Part shown: positions 17,611 to 25,224 of the stretch, one piece after another
How the letters are laid out: each line of letters begins with the position of its first letter
How positions within the stretch are numbered: position 1 is the stretch's first letter
Source of the DNA: CAYUPI01 sp964446585
Lineage (GTDB): Bacteria; Verrucomicrobiota; Verrucomicrobiia; Limisphaerales; UBA8199
Direction: 5' to 3'
NCBI GenBank assembly: GCA_964446585.1
Contig: CAYUPI010000016.1
Location: 46,940 to 110,939, forward strand
DNA length: 64,000 bases
Position numbers and translations under genes: made by a program
The notes under the pieces: model-generated
Databases searched by the model: none
What the model was told of the DNA's origin: nothing
The model's input: the letters and a program-made list of their open reading frames with translations, nothing else

Positions 17611-17949
17611 TCACAGCGCTTGGTCTCCTTTCTCTTCTGTTCGTATCCGAACAGCCTCCGCGATGTCGGACACGAAAACCTTCCCATCCCCGATCTTGCC
17701 GGTCTTTGCGGATTTGACGATCACGCCCACGGCCTGTTCCACCTGCGCATCGGGTAGAACAATTTCGAGTTTGATCTTAGGCAGGAAATCCACCGTGTAC
17801 TCGCTGCCACGGTAGATTTCGGTATGACCTTTTTGCCGTCCGAAACCCTTAACCTCGCTTACGGTCATGCCGGTGATGCCTATCTCGCCAAGGGCGTCCT
17901 TGACCTCTTCAAGCTTGAAGGGCTTGATTATCGCTTCGATTTTCTTCAT
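17611..17949 (-). CDS. glnK: PII nitrogen regulatory protein, copy 1
   Basis: 112 aa, the exact PII length. MKKIEAIIKPFKLEEVKDAL at the start, the T-loop with the uridylylation-site residue Tyr51 in YRGSEYTVDFLPK, and the C-terminal signature GKIGDGKVFVSDIAEAVRIR are all present. It senses ATP/ADP and 2-oxoglutarate and binds Amt. First gene of a glnK-amt operon, with a near-perfect sigma-54 element about 70 bases upstream. Confidence 0.97.
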   Translation of the reverse strand: MKKIEAIIKPFKLEEVKDALGEIGITGMTVSEVKGFGRQKGHTEIYRGSEYTVDFLPKIKLEIVLPDAQVEQAVGVIVKSAKTGKIGDGKVFVSDIAEAVRIRTEEKGDQAL

Positions 17950-18020
17950 CTGCTTCGCAGTTCTGGTTCGTTAGACTGGAGCGGCCAACTTGGTTGGGTT
18001 TGGCACTCGCGGTCCAACTA

Positions 18021-18035
18021 GCAATGACAGTGCCA
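18021..18035 (-). promoter_or_regulatory. Sigma-54-type promoter of glnK1-amt1
   Basis: On the minus strand this reads TGGCACTGTCATTGC followed by T: TGGCAC-N5-TTGC, matching the -24/-12 core at every position. The predicted start of transcription is near 18010, about 60 bases ahead of the glnK1 ATG. Confidence 0.88.
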
Positions 18036-18217
18036 GCTTAAGAAGCACGGGGCTAACATTGCGGAGAACGCTTCTATTTACAGCCTAGCGGAGGGCTTTT
18101 TTGCAAACAGACTCGCAGCCATGGATCGACAGAACGTGCGTCGAAAATCAATCACACTGATTAAAATTCAACATGGTTCTTGGGTTCAGAGATGTCTAGT
18201 AATTCGAAAAGCAGCAT

Positions 18218-18229
18218 AGGTGAGCACCT
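18218..18229. promoter_or_regulatory. Short palindrome, candidate operator
   Basis: AGGTG-AG-CACCT, a 5-bp perfect inverted repeat with a 2-base spacer. It is ~185 bases upstream of the glnK1 -24 element and 8 bases upstream of the weak plus-strand GG-N10-GC element. The distance fits an enhancer site, but I did not find the same sequence ahead of glnA1 or glnK2. Confidence 0.3.
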
Positions 18230-18237
18230 GCCTAGGC

Positions 18238-18252
18238 TGGCCCTAAAGCTGC
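18238..18252 (+). promoter_or_regulatory. Weak sigma-54-like element before the antiporter gene
   Basis: TGGCCCTAAAGCTGC keeps GG-N10-GC spacing but has TGGCCC for TGGCAC and CTGC for TTGC. It lies about 116 bases upstream of the ATG at 18368. Elements this weak arise by chance in GC-rich DNA, so it is only a candidate. Confidence 0.35.
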
Positions 18253-18367
18253 GTACCGAGGCGTGTGCCGGACTCAATTCGCTCGGCTGAAACGTTAATA
18301 AAGTCTCCAGGCGAGGCCTGGTCCGATTGGCGGCCAGGCACGACAAGCTGACGATGCTTCTCAGTCT

Positions 18368-19798
18368 ATGATGTTCGCTGAGGTTGTACCTAGCGTCTGG
18401 ATGGTCGCCCCATTCGTCGTGCTGCTGGCGGCGGTAGCTTTGGCGCCGCTGTTTTTCGTAAACTGGTGGGGCCGTCACTTCGTCAAGGTTTCGCTTGGTC
18501 TAGGCGCGGTTACTCTCCTTTATTATACCCTGGTCCTGCACGCGGAGGAAAGGGCGCTGCACACGGCCGCCGAATATATTAGCTTCATATCTCTCATCGG
18601 TTCGCTATATGTGATTTCCGGCGGCATACACATCATCGTCCAGGGTGAAGCCACGCCCAAGGCCAATGTGCTCTTCCTTTTCATCGGGGCGCTGTCTGCC
18701 AACGTGCTGGGCACGACTGGCGCTTCGATGCTGCTGGTCCGTCCGTGGCTGAGAATGAATAAATACCGCCTGACGGCACACCACATCGTGTTCTTCATTT
18801 TCATTATATCAAACGTTGGAGGCAGCCTTACTCCCGTAGGAGATCCGCCGCTGTTCCTGGGTTTTCTCAAGGGCGTCCCTTTCTGGTGGGTAGCTCGGCA
18901 GTGCTGGCCGATATGGTGCCTAGCAGTTGGTATCCTGTTGGGGATGTTTTATGTCGTGGACGCCGCAAATTATCGACGCGCACCCCAGGAACTGCGGAAA
19001 ATGGAGACGGCGAGTGAGAAATGGCGATTCCAGGGACTGATCAACCTCTTGTTTTTGGCTATCGTGCTATTTGCGACCCTCATCACCCATCCTCTATTCC
19101 TCCGGGAGGGATTGATGTTCGTCGCCGCGATAGCCTCTTATCTTTTCACTCAGAAAACTGTGCATTCCAGCAACGACTTCAACTTTCATCCTATTAAGGA
19201 GGTCGCCATTCTTTTCGCCGGCATTTTTGCGACGATGATGCCCGCCCTGGACTGGCTCAGTGCGAATGCGTCGCACTTTGGGCAGCCGGGGCCACCCTTG
19301 TTTTTTTGGGGAAGCGGGGCGCTATCCAGCTTCCTGGATAATGCACCTACCTATCTGACCTTCCTGAGCGCTGGGCTGAGCGTGTTCACTCCGGCTGACA
19401 AGGCCCTATCCATTGTGTCCTATTTGAACAACCATGGGGCAGACATGGGCGCGGCCGCAGCCGCCGCGCACGGCGGCCAGATTTGGCAGGCCCTGGCCGC
19501 GCTGCAGGCGTACTTTCCGGGTGTCCTCAAAGAAGGCCACGCCACGCCCGAGCAAGTCCAAATGGCCCTGGCGTTGGCAGATCCTCTCCAAGTCACATGT
19601 CTCAAGGCGGTTAGCATGGGTTCCGTCTTTTTCGGAGCCAATACCTACATCGGAAATGGACCGAACTTCATGGTCAAAGCAATCGCCGACCAACAAAAGG
19701 CGCATACACCAGCCTTTCTCAGCTACATTTTCAGATTCACCCTGCCTTACATGCTACCAATGTTGCTTATCGTGTGGTGGATCTTTTTCCGGACTTAG
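18368..19798 (+). CDS. Sodium:proton antiporter of the NhaD/ArsB-type superfamily
   Basis: 476 aa with about 11-12 membrane helices. Superfamily features include the paired re-entrant-type motifs NVLGTTGASMLLVRPWLRMN and ISNVGGSLTPVGDPPLFLGF in the first half, and WGSGALSSFLDNAPTYLTF and SMGSVFFGANTYIGNGPNFM in the second. These are typical of ion-transporter (IT) superfamily sodium/proton antiporters. A second ATG is one codon downstream. It is transcribed away from glnK1 and is followed 27 bases later by the NtrC-like regulator gene, with which it probably forms an operon. Confidence 0.85.
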   Translation: MMFAEVVPSVWMVAPFVVLLAAVALAPLFFVNWWGRHFVKVSLGLGAVTLLYYTLVLHAEERALHTAAEYISFISLIGSLYVISGGIHIIVQGEATPKANVLFLFIGALSANVLGTTGASMLLVRPWLRMNKYRLTAHHIVFFIFIISNVGGSLTPVGDPPLFLGFLKGVPFWWVARQCWPIWCLAVGILLGMFYVVDAANYRRAPQELRKMETASEKWRFQGLINLLFLAIVLFATLITHPLFLREGLMFVAAIASYLFTQKTVHSSNDFNFHPIKEVAILFAGIFATMMPALDWLSANASHFGQPGPPLFFWGSGALSSFLDNAPTYLTFLSAGLSVFTPADKALSIVSYLNNHGADMGAAAAAAHGGQIWQALAALQAYFPGVLKEGHATPEQVQMALALADPLQVTCLKAVSMGSVFFGANTYIGNGPNFMVKAIADQQKAHTPAFLSYIFRFTLPYMLPMLLIVWWIFFRT

Positions 19799-19825
19799 GG
19801 CTGAGGCCGCCTTCAATAGTAACAG

Positions 19826-21277
19826 ATGCGCAAACTACTGCTGGTCCAAAGTGAGCTAGAAGCGCCACAATCTTCTCTCCAGATTCTTAGTTGGCCCGGA
19901 GTGCAGATCCGCCTGGCCTCCCAGGGCGAACAGGGCTTCGACTCGCTTGAGACCTGGAAGCCTGACGCCGTGGTCCTGGGACCAATCCAGGGCGCCCACG
20001 GGCTACCGACTTTGAGTCGGCTGCGAGAATCGGACCCGAGGCTGCCAGTTATCTTCATAGCTGCCCGCGATGCTATTGAGACGATGACGGATGCCGCTCA
20101 TTTAGGCGCCTACGATTGCTTGCTGGAGCCCTTCGACCTACACCACCTCTACAACGTGGTATTGAGCGCTTTCGAAGCCTCTCAGACCATGAAGGAGACA
20201 GTCACCTTCCAATGCACGGACGATTCGCTGGGGCCTTCGTGCTGGATCGGGTCGAGCCCGGGAATGCGCCGGGTATTTGAATCGACGAGCCGCTTGTCGC
20301 TAAGCGACGCGCCTGTGCTCATCACCGGAGAACCTGGCACAGGCAAGAGATTGATTGCCCGCGCGCTCTACCAGACGAGCGCGCGCCGTGAGCAAACCTT
20401 GCTCACAGTAAATTGCGCTGCTATTCCCGAGATCTCCCTGGAAAACGAGCTCTTTGGGAGTCAAGACGCTGCTCTCGCACCATTCCTCAAGGACCGAACT
20501 GGAAGGTTCGAACAATGCAACCTGGGCACGGTCCTGCTTCATGAGGTCGGCGCGGTGCCGCCGTTGGTGCAGAACAAGCTGCTGCGTTTAATTCACAGCG
20601 GGGAATTTGAGCGCACGGGTGGCGGTGGGACGCGTCGCGTCAATGTTCGCGTGCTCGCCACCCTGAGCGATTGGCCCGACCCAGCGACTGCGCTTCAGCG
20701 GTTGGAGCCGGCGCTCCTGGCCCTGTTCACTCCTAATCACGTTCGTCTGCCGCCTTTAAGAGAGCATAAGGAGGACATCCGCCCGCTGGCCAGATGCTTT
20801 CTGAAACAACTGGCCAGCGAACCTTGGCAGAAGTCAAAATCGCTTTCTTCCAAAGCCATTGCTGCGCTGGAACGCTATCAATGGCCTGGAAATATCGGCG
20901 AACTGCGCGAAGTGGTGCGCGCCGCCTTCACAGTCGCCAGGGGCGATCCAATTCTTCCAGCCGACCTTCCGCCGCACTTAAGGTCGAACACTGTTCCCGG
21001 AGCCGAAAATGGCCTGTTCTTGGTCCATGTATCGCGGAAGCCGCCCACGACAAACTCCGAAGAACTCGCTGGCGTGGCGCGAAAACTGTTCGTTTGGGCT
21101 CGGGGCGGCTCGAATCTCAAGATCATTCCTGCTATCGAGCGTGAGTTAATGATCAATGCCCTCGTGGAAACCAAAGGGAACCAGGTTCGCGCGGCAAGAC
21201 TTCTGGGGGTGACGCGAGCGACACTTCGAAAGCGGATCAACAAATTTGGAATAGAACAGGAACGCTCCTTCGGCTGA
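19826..21277 (+). CDS. Degenerate NtrC-type regulator (pseudo-receiver, disabled AAA+ domain, Fis-type HTH)
   Basis: 483 aa with the full REC-AAA+-HTH layout of NtrC, but key residues are lost. In the receiver (1-120) the N-terminal acidic pair is replaced (LLLVQSE), the phosphoacceptor position is Gly52 (VVLGPIQG), and the KPFD lysine is Glu101 (EPFD). In the AAA+ domain Walker A is intact (GEPGTGK, 168-174), but GAFTGA is replaced by AALAPF (215-220), Walker B reads LLHE (237-240) instead of LDE, and both arginine-finger positions (normally FRxDLYxRL) are gone (RLEPALLALFTP). The Fis-type HTH at ~440-478 (NQVRAARLLGVTRATLRKRI) is intact. It is probably a DNA-binding protein that cannot be phosphorylated or remodel sigma-54 polymerase; that is inferred. 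It sits between the antiporter and glnA2. Confidence 0.85.
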   Translation: MRKLLLVQSELEAPQSSLQILSWPGVQIRLASQGEQGFDSLETWKPDAVVLGPIQGAHGLPTLSRLRESDPRLPVIFIAARDAIETMTDAAHLGAYDCLLEPFDLHHLYNVVLSAFEASQTMKETVTFQCTDDSLGPSCWIGSSPGMRRVFESTSRLSLSDAPVLITGEPGTGKRLIARALYQTSARREQTLLTVNCAAIPEISLENELFGSQDAALAPFLKDRTGRFEQCNLGTVLLHEVGAVPPLVQNKLLRLIHSGEFERTGGGGTRRVNVRVLATLSDWPDPATALQRLEPALLALFTPNHVRLPPLREHKEDIRPLARCFLKQLASEPWQKSKSLSSKAIAALERYQWPGNIGELREVVRAAFTVARGDPILPADLPPHLRSNTVPGAENGLFLVHVSRKPPTTNSEELAGVARKLFVWARGGSNLKIIPAIERELMINALVETKGNQVRAARLLGVTRATLRKRINKFGIEQERSFG

Positions 21278-21285
21278 AATGGAAA

Positions 21286-21309
21286 CGGCGCGGACTTGCA
21301 TCCGCGCCG
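21286..21309 (-). terminator. Terminator-like hairpin after glnA2
   Basis: CGGCGCGGA (21286-21294) pairs with TCCGCGCCG (21301-21309) around a 6-base loop. It is the homologue of the glnA1 terminator, with one stem pair lost by a G-to-A change. On the minus strand only three T follow, so it is weaker. It also lies just past the end of the plus-strand regulator gene. Confidence 0.65.
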
Positions 21310-21337
21310 CCATTCCGTTCACCCTCGAGCCCCTCTA

Positions 21338-22750
21338 CTACACGTCATAGTAGAGGAAAAACTCATACGGATGCGGCCGCAACCGCAACGCGTCGTGCTC
21401 CTTGCGCTTCGCCGAGGTCCACGTGTCCAGAAAATCCTGTGTAAACACGTCGCCCTTCAACAAAAAGTCGGAATCCTTTTCCAACGCTTCAATCGCCGCC
21501 TCCAGGCTCCCCAGAATCTGCGGAACTTTGGCCATCTCCTCCGGCGGCAATTCATATAGGTTCTTGTCCATCGGCTCGCCCGGATCAATCTTGTTCTGGA
21601 TGCCGTCCAGCCCCGCCATCATCATCGCCGCGAAGGCCAGGTAAGGATTGGCGGCTGGGTCGGGCGGCCGATATTCGATACGCTTGGCTTTGGGACTCTC
21701 GCTGTAGGTCGGGATGCGAATGCACGCGCTGCGATTGCGCGAGCTGTAGGCCAGGTTGACCGGCGCCTCGTAGCCCGGTACCAGCCGTTTGTAACTATTG
21801 GTCGTGGGACTGCAAAACGCGCACAGCGCATGCGCGTGCTTGAGCAATCCGCCGATGTAATTGAGCGCCAGCTTGCTCAGCCCGGCATACTCGTTGCCGG
21901 CGAACAGAGGTTTGTTCTTTTTCCACAAACTTTGATGGGTGTGCATGCCGCTGCCATTGTCCCCAAAGAGCGGTTTGGGCATGAACGTGGCCGTCTTGCC
22001 GTGCTTGCGCGCCACGTTCTTGACCACATACCGATACACCATCATCGCATCGGCGCTGCGCACCAGCGTGTCAAACCGATAATCAATTTCGGCCTGCCCG
22101 GCCGTGGCCACCTCGTGATGCTGCCGCTCAATCTTCACCCCCAATTGCTCCATCAACAGCACCATCTCGGTCCGGATGTCCTGCTGCGTGTCGCCGGGCG
22201 CCACCGGAAAATAACCTTCCTTGTGCCGAATCTTGTAACCCAGGTTTGGCATCTCATCTCTGCCCGTGTTCCAGATGCCCTCCTGGCCGTCCACCGTGTA
22301 GAAAGTCCCGTTGGGCTTGTGATCAAACTGCACGCTGTCGAAAATGAAAAACTCCGCCTCGGGGCCAAAGACCGCGCTGTCGGCGATGCCGGTGCTGGCG
22401 AGGTATTTCTCGGCGCGCTGGGCGATGCCGCGCGGGTCGCGGATGTAAGGCTCGCGGGTGCCGGTCTCGGCGATCGTGCAGGTCAACGAGAGCGTCGGCA
22501 CCGCCATAAACGGATCAATGAAGGCCGTGTCCGGGTCGGGCATGGCCAGCATGTCGGAGGCTTCAATGCTCTTCCAGCCGCGGATGCTCGAGCCGTCGAA
22601 GCCCAGGCCATCTGTAAAAGAGTCCTCGCTCAGTTCGCTAATCGGCACGCTGAAGTGCTGCCAGGTGCCGAAGGTATCGACGAATTTGACGTCGGCCATT
22701 TTGGCGCCACTCTTCGCGGCCATTTCTAATACGCTCTTGGGTGTGCTCAT
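21338..22750 (-). CDS. glnA: Glutamine synthetase type I, copy 2
   Basis: 470 aa with the same GS-I signatures as copy 1, including NGSGMHTHQSLWKKNKPLF, SSRNRSACIRIP and the NLYELPPEE adenylylation loop. About 18 residues differ from copy 1, spread over residues 139-470 and mostly conservative (for example KPLY to KPLF). No catalytic residue is lost. It lies 87 bases downstream of amt2 on the same strand, so glnK2-amt2-glnA2 may be one transcript. A palindromic hairpin sits in the gap and no clear sigma-54 element of its own was found. Confidence 0.98.
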   Translation of the reverse strand: MSTPKSVLEMAAKSGAKMADVKFVDTFGTWQHFSVPISELSEDSFTDGLGFDGSSIRGWKSIEASDMLAMPDPDTAFIDPFMAVPTLSLTCTIAETGTREPYIRDPRGIAQRAEKYLASTGIADSAVFGPEAEFFIFDSVQFDHKPNGTFYTVDGQEGIWNTGRDEMPNLGYKIRHKEGYFPVAPGDTQQDIRTEMVLLMEQLGVKIERQHHEVATAGQAEIDYRFDTLVRSADAMMVYRYVVKNVARKHGKTATFMPKPLFGDNGSGMHTHQSLWKKNKPLFAGNEYAGLSKLALNYIGGLLKHAHALCAFCSPTTNSYKRLVPGYEAPVNLAYSSRNRSACIRIPTYSESPKAKRIEYRPPDPAANPYLAFAAMMMAGLDGIQNKIDPGEPMDKNLYELPPEEMAKVPQILGSLEAAIEALEKDSDFLLKGDVFTQDFLDTWTSAKRKEHDALRLRPHPYEFFLYYDV

Positions 22751-22784
22751 GGGTGCTCTTATTCTGTTTATAGTTTTAGTACAA

Positions 22785-22830
22785 GATATCGCGCCGGCCG
22801 CAACTGTCTTTCACGGGCTGGCGCGATATC
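22785..22830 (-). terminator. Perfect 11-bp stem-loop between amt2 and glnA2
   Basis: GATATCGCGCC (22785-22795) and GGCGCGATATC (22820-22830) are exact inverted repeats with a 24-base loop, 8 bases past the amt2 stop. On the minus strand no clean T-run follows. It could be an attenuator, an RNA-processing hairpin that sets the amt2:glnA2 ratio, or an operator. Confidence 0.5.
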
Positions 22831-22837
22831 GACGAAA

Positions 22838-24340
22838 TCAAAGCTGGCCGGCAGTGTGATAACCCTCTTCGCCGTGTTCGTTCAAGTCTAGACCGGCGAC
22901 TTCCACTTCCTCAGAAGGCCGCAGGCCAATGACCGCTTTCACAATGAAGGCGATAATAGCGGTGCCGACGGTGGCCAAAACCAAGGTCAACAAGATCGCT
23001 TTGATCTGTTCTAGGACCAAGGGCTGGAACCTGGAGTCGGTCACAAATTTCTGAGGCACTAGGAACGTCTTCAGATTGCCATTTGCGCCGGTGCGTGCCA
23101 ACATACCGGTCATGAACGCCCCGAGCGTACCCCCTATTGCATGCACGCCGAAGGTGTCGAGCGCGTCGTCGTAACCGAACCAACTCTTTACTTTGTAGCA
23201 GAAGAACCACGGAATCAGGCCGGCTGCTACGCCAATGGCCATGGCTCCTTTTGGTGTGACAAAACCGCACGCCGGAGTGATGACCACCAGACCAGCCACT
23301 GCGCCCGAACAAAAACCAAGCACGCTCGGCTTGCCCCGTGTGATCCATTCCGCCATAGGCCAGACGAATGAGGCCACCGCAGTTGCGAGAGTCGTCGTTG
23401 TGAAGGCATTGGCGGCGATGACATCGGCCCCCACTGCGCTTCCAGCATTGAATCCGTACCAGCCAACCCACAACATGCCTGTGCCTACCATGCACAGCAC
23501 CATGCTGTGCGGCGGCATCGGCTCCTTGCCGAATCCGACTCGCTTGCCCAGGATCAAGCAAAGTATCAGGGCTGACCAACCAGACGTCATGTGGACCACC
23601 GTGCCGCCGGCAAAATCAATCGCGTGAATGCCGGCGTGTTCGTTGAAGACGCCGTTCATGAATCCGTCAATTCCCCAGATCATGTGAGCCTGGGGAAAGT
23701 AAACCACGAACATCCAGAGCGTCATGAAAACGCAAATAGCGGCAAACTTCATGCGCTCAGCGATAGCCCCGATAATCAGAGCGGGCGTGATGATCGCGAA
23801 CATCAATTGATACATCGCATAGACATTCTGCGAAACCCAGTAGGAGTAATCCCCGTTCGGAGTGGAATCCACCCCCTTAAGGAAGGCAAAGTCCAGATTC
23901 CCGTAGAACTTTCCGCCGCTGTGGAAGACCAAACTGTAGCCACAAATGTACCAGAGAATCGTCACCAACCCCGTGATGAACAGGCACTGCGCCAGGACGG
24001 AGAGCACGTTTTTGCGCCTGACCAGGCCGCCATAAAAGAGCGCCAGTCCGGGCAAGGTCATAAAGAGCACCAATGCCGCCGAGGTCATCTGCCAGGCATT
24101 CGCGCCCGGGCCAGGAACACCCACGGAAGGAGTCGTCAGTCCCGCAGGTATCTTGCCATCCTTGTCCTTGAGGGGGGCCGTCGGATCGCTGTTGGCCAGA
24201 TAGGCTTCGAGGCCGGCGACGCGCTGCTCCAGGGTTGGCGTCGGAGCATTCGTTGGTGCCGCGTCGGCCGCTCGGGCGTTGATGGCCAAACCGGAAAAGA
24301 GGACAGCCAGCGAAGCAGAGAAGAGAATTAGCTTTTTCAT
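22838..24340 (-). CDS. amtB: Ammonium transporter, copy 2 (AmtB type)
   Basis: 500 aa with a cleavable-looking signal peptide (MKKLILFSASLAVLFSGLAI), as in many Amt proteins. The 11-helix core begins near residue 80: LFMTLPGLALFYGGLVRRKN, DFAGGTVVHMTSGWSALIL with the first pore His, and FGVHAIGGTLGAFMTGML with the second. The C-terminal tail RPSEEVEVAGLDLNEHGEEG is the region that binds PII. It follows glnK2 by 30 bases. Its sequence type is clearly different from amt1, so the two copies are not a recent duplication, unlike the glnA genes. Confidence 0.96.
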   Translation of the reverse strand: MKKLILFSASLAVLFSGLAINARAADAAPTNAPTPTLEQRVAGLEAYLANSDPTAPLKDKDGKIPAGLTTPSVGVPGPGANAWQMTSAALVLFMTLPGLALFYGGLVRRKNVLSVLAQCLFITGLVTILWYICGYSLVFHSGGKFYGNLDFAFLKGVDSTPNGDYSYWVSQNVYAMYQLMFAIITPALIIGAIAERMKFAAICVFMTLWMFVVYFPQAHMIWGIDGFMNGVFNEHAGIHAIDFAGGTVVHMTSGWSALILCLILGKRVGFGKEPMPPHSMVLCMVGTGMLWVGWYGFNAGSAVGADVIAANAFTTTTLATAVASFVWPMAEWITRGKPSVLGFCSGAVAGLVVITPACGFVTPKGAMAIGVAAGLIPWFFCYKVKSWFGYDDALDTFGVHAIGGTLGAFMTGMLARTGANGNLKTFLVPQKFVTDSRFQPLVLEQIKAILLTLVLATVGTAIIAFIVKAVIGLRPSEEVEVAGLDLNEHGEEGYHTAGQL

Positions 24341-24370
24341 TCGGGGATTTATTGTGACCGGGGTTTAAAG

Positions 24371-24709
24371 TTAAACAGCCTGTTCGCCCTTTTCTTCTGT
24401 TCGGATGCGAATGGCTTCCTCGACGTCGGAAACAAAAACCTTGCCGTCGCCGATTTTTCCGGTCTTGGCCGACTTGATGATGGCGGAAACAGCGGAATCC
24501 AACTGGGCGTTACTGACGACGATTTCGAGTTTGATTTTCGGCAGGAAATCCACGGTGTATTCGCTCCCGCGATATATTTCGGTGTGGCCCTTTTGCCGGC
24601 CGAATCCTTTGACCTCACTGACGGTCATGCCTTCGATTCCGACCTCGCCCAGGGCATCTTTGACTTCCTCTAACTTGAACGGTTTGATGATGGCTTCGAT
24701 TTTTTTCAT
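24371..24709 (-). CDS. glnK: PII nitrogen regulatory protein, copy 2
   Basis: 112 aa. Very similar to copy 1 through the T-loop (Tyr51 in YRGSEYTVDFLPK). It differs mainly at residues 23-26 and around 70-85 (VSNAQLDSAVSAIIKSAKTG). The C-terminal signature GKIGDGKVFVSDVEEAIRIR is intact. Heads glnK2-amt2(-glnA2). A sigma-54-like element lies ~100 bases upstream. Confidence 0.97.
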   Translation of the reverse strand: MKKIEAIIKPFKLEEVKDALGEVGIEGMTVSEVKGFGRQKGHTEIYRGSEYTVDFLPKIKLEIVVSNAQLDSAVSAIIKSAKTGKIGDGKVFVSDVEEAIRIRTEEKGEQAV

Positions 24710-24811
24710 CGGCTTCGTTATGCAGTCTGTTACGGGCCCAAACGAAAAAGCTGCGGCCCGGTGCGTTTTCTGGACCTACTCAAAGACTCAGCGTTTGGCA
24801 AATGACGCTTA

Positions 24812-24826
24812 GCAGTCATGATGCCA
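24812..24826 (-). promoter_or_regulatory. Sigma-54-type promoter candidate of glnK2-amt2
   Basis: On the minus strand it reads TGGCATCATGACTGC followed by T. GG-N10-GC spacing is exact; the core differs from consensus at two bases (TGGCAT for TGGCAC, CTGC for TTGC). It is correctly oriented, about 100 bases ahead of the glnK2 ATG. Finding it in the same setting as the glnK1 element strengthens the call. Confidence 0.65.
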
Positions 24827-25184
24827 ATAGGTCTGGAGCGCGGGGATCGTCGCCAAAAGCCGTTGATGCTCAATGGCTCCGGGGACTAGCACGATGACTG
24901 CGCTTGGCGCCGGAATGAAGTGTTTTGCACAGTACGCATCTTTTTGACCAGCCGATGCAGAAGCTCGGATGTCGGGATTTTTAAGCCGCGAGCAACCGAG
25001 TTCACGCCGCAGGGACGTGCTTCTTAGCTCACGTGGGAGGAGATGGGGGCGAACCGCGCGGAGCGTATGGAGTGCGAGGAGCTTGCTCTCGCTTTTGAGC
25101 GCTCGCTGCTGTTGGAAAGCGCTGCAAGGGCGGTTGCACGCCAAGACGCTTCGCGATGAACTGGAATGCGCGGAAATCCGGCAG

Positions 25185-25219
25185 GTTTTGGAGTGCGGCA
25201 GTCCTGTGCCACTTTTGGA
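25185..25219 (-). repeat. Dispersed repeat unit (GCACTCCAA/GCGGCAC type), copy 1
   Basis: On the plus strand this 35-base stretch begins GTTTTGGAGTGCGGCAGTCC. Its reverse complement matches 58265-58299 at about 28-30 of 35 bases. Both copies lie in intergenic DNA next to further shared words (TTCGCGA). It appears to be a small dispersed repeat of unknown function. Confidence 0.55.
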
Positions 25220-25224
25220 TACGT

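Larger units (their letters stand above)
17950..18367. other. Intergenic region between glnK1 and the antiporter gene
   Basis: This 418-base gap separates two divergent genes. It holds the sigma-54-type promoter of glnK1 (18021-18035, minus strand), a palindromic AGGTG-AG-CACCT (18218-18229), and a weaker GG-N10-GC element pointing at the antiporter (18238-18252, plus strand). I see no gene in it. Confidence 0.7.
21282..22753 (-). repeat. glnA duplication, copy 2 (pairs with 11761-13232)
   Basis: This block aligns with copy 1 at an offset of 9521 bases, from the 3' hairpin to three bases upstream of the start codon. Bases 22336-22753 look identical to 12815-13232. The first difference is T/C at 12814/22335, and the sequences then diverge steadily. 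The mosaic pattern points to recent gene conversion or strong homogenisation of the 5' third. Confidence 0.9.
24710..25224. other. Intergenic region upstream of glnK2
   Basis: A 515-base gap. The left part carries the glnK2 promoter candidate (24812-24826). The right part (about 25010-25224) is filled with repeat-like sequence, including a copy of the GGAGTGCGGCAGTCCTGTGC unit (25185-25219). No convincing ORF or RNA gene is seen. Confidence 0.6.

Noticed and set aside
17999..18014. Plus-strand TGGCACTCGCGGTCC near the glnK1 promoter
   Set aside because: It has TGGCAC but no GC at the -12 position, and it points toward a gene 350 bases away. The minus-strand element beside it is the convincing one.
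22848..22862. Possible sigma-54 element before glnA2
   Set aside because: GG-N10-GC spacing exists near the amt2 stop, but the -24 box (GGGTTA) is far from TGGCAC.
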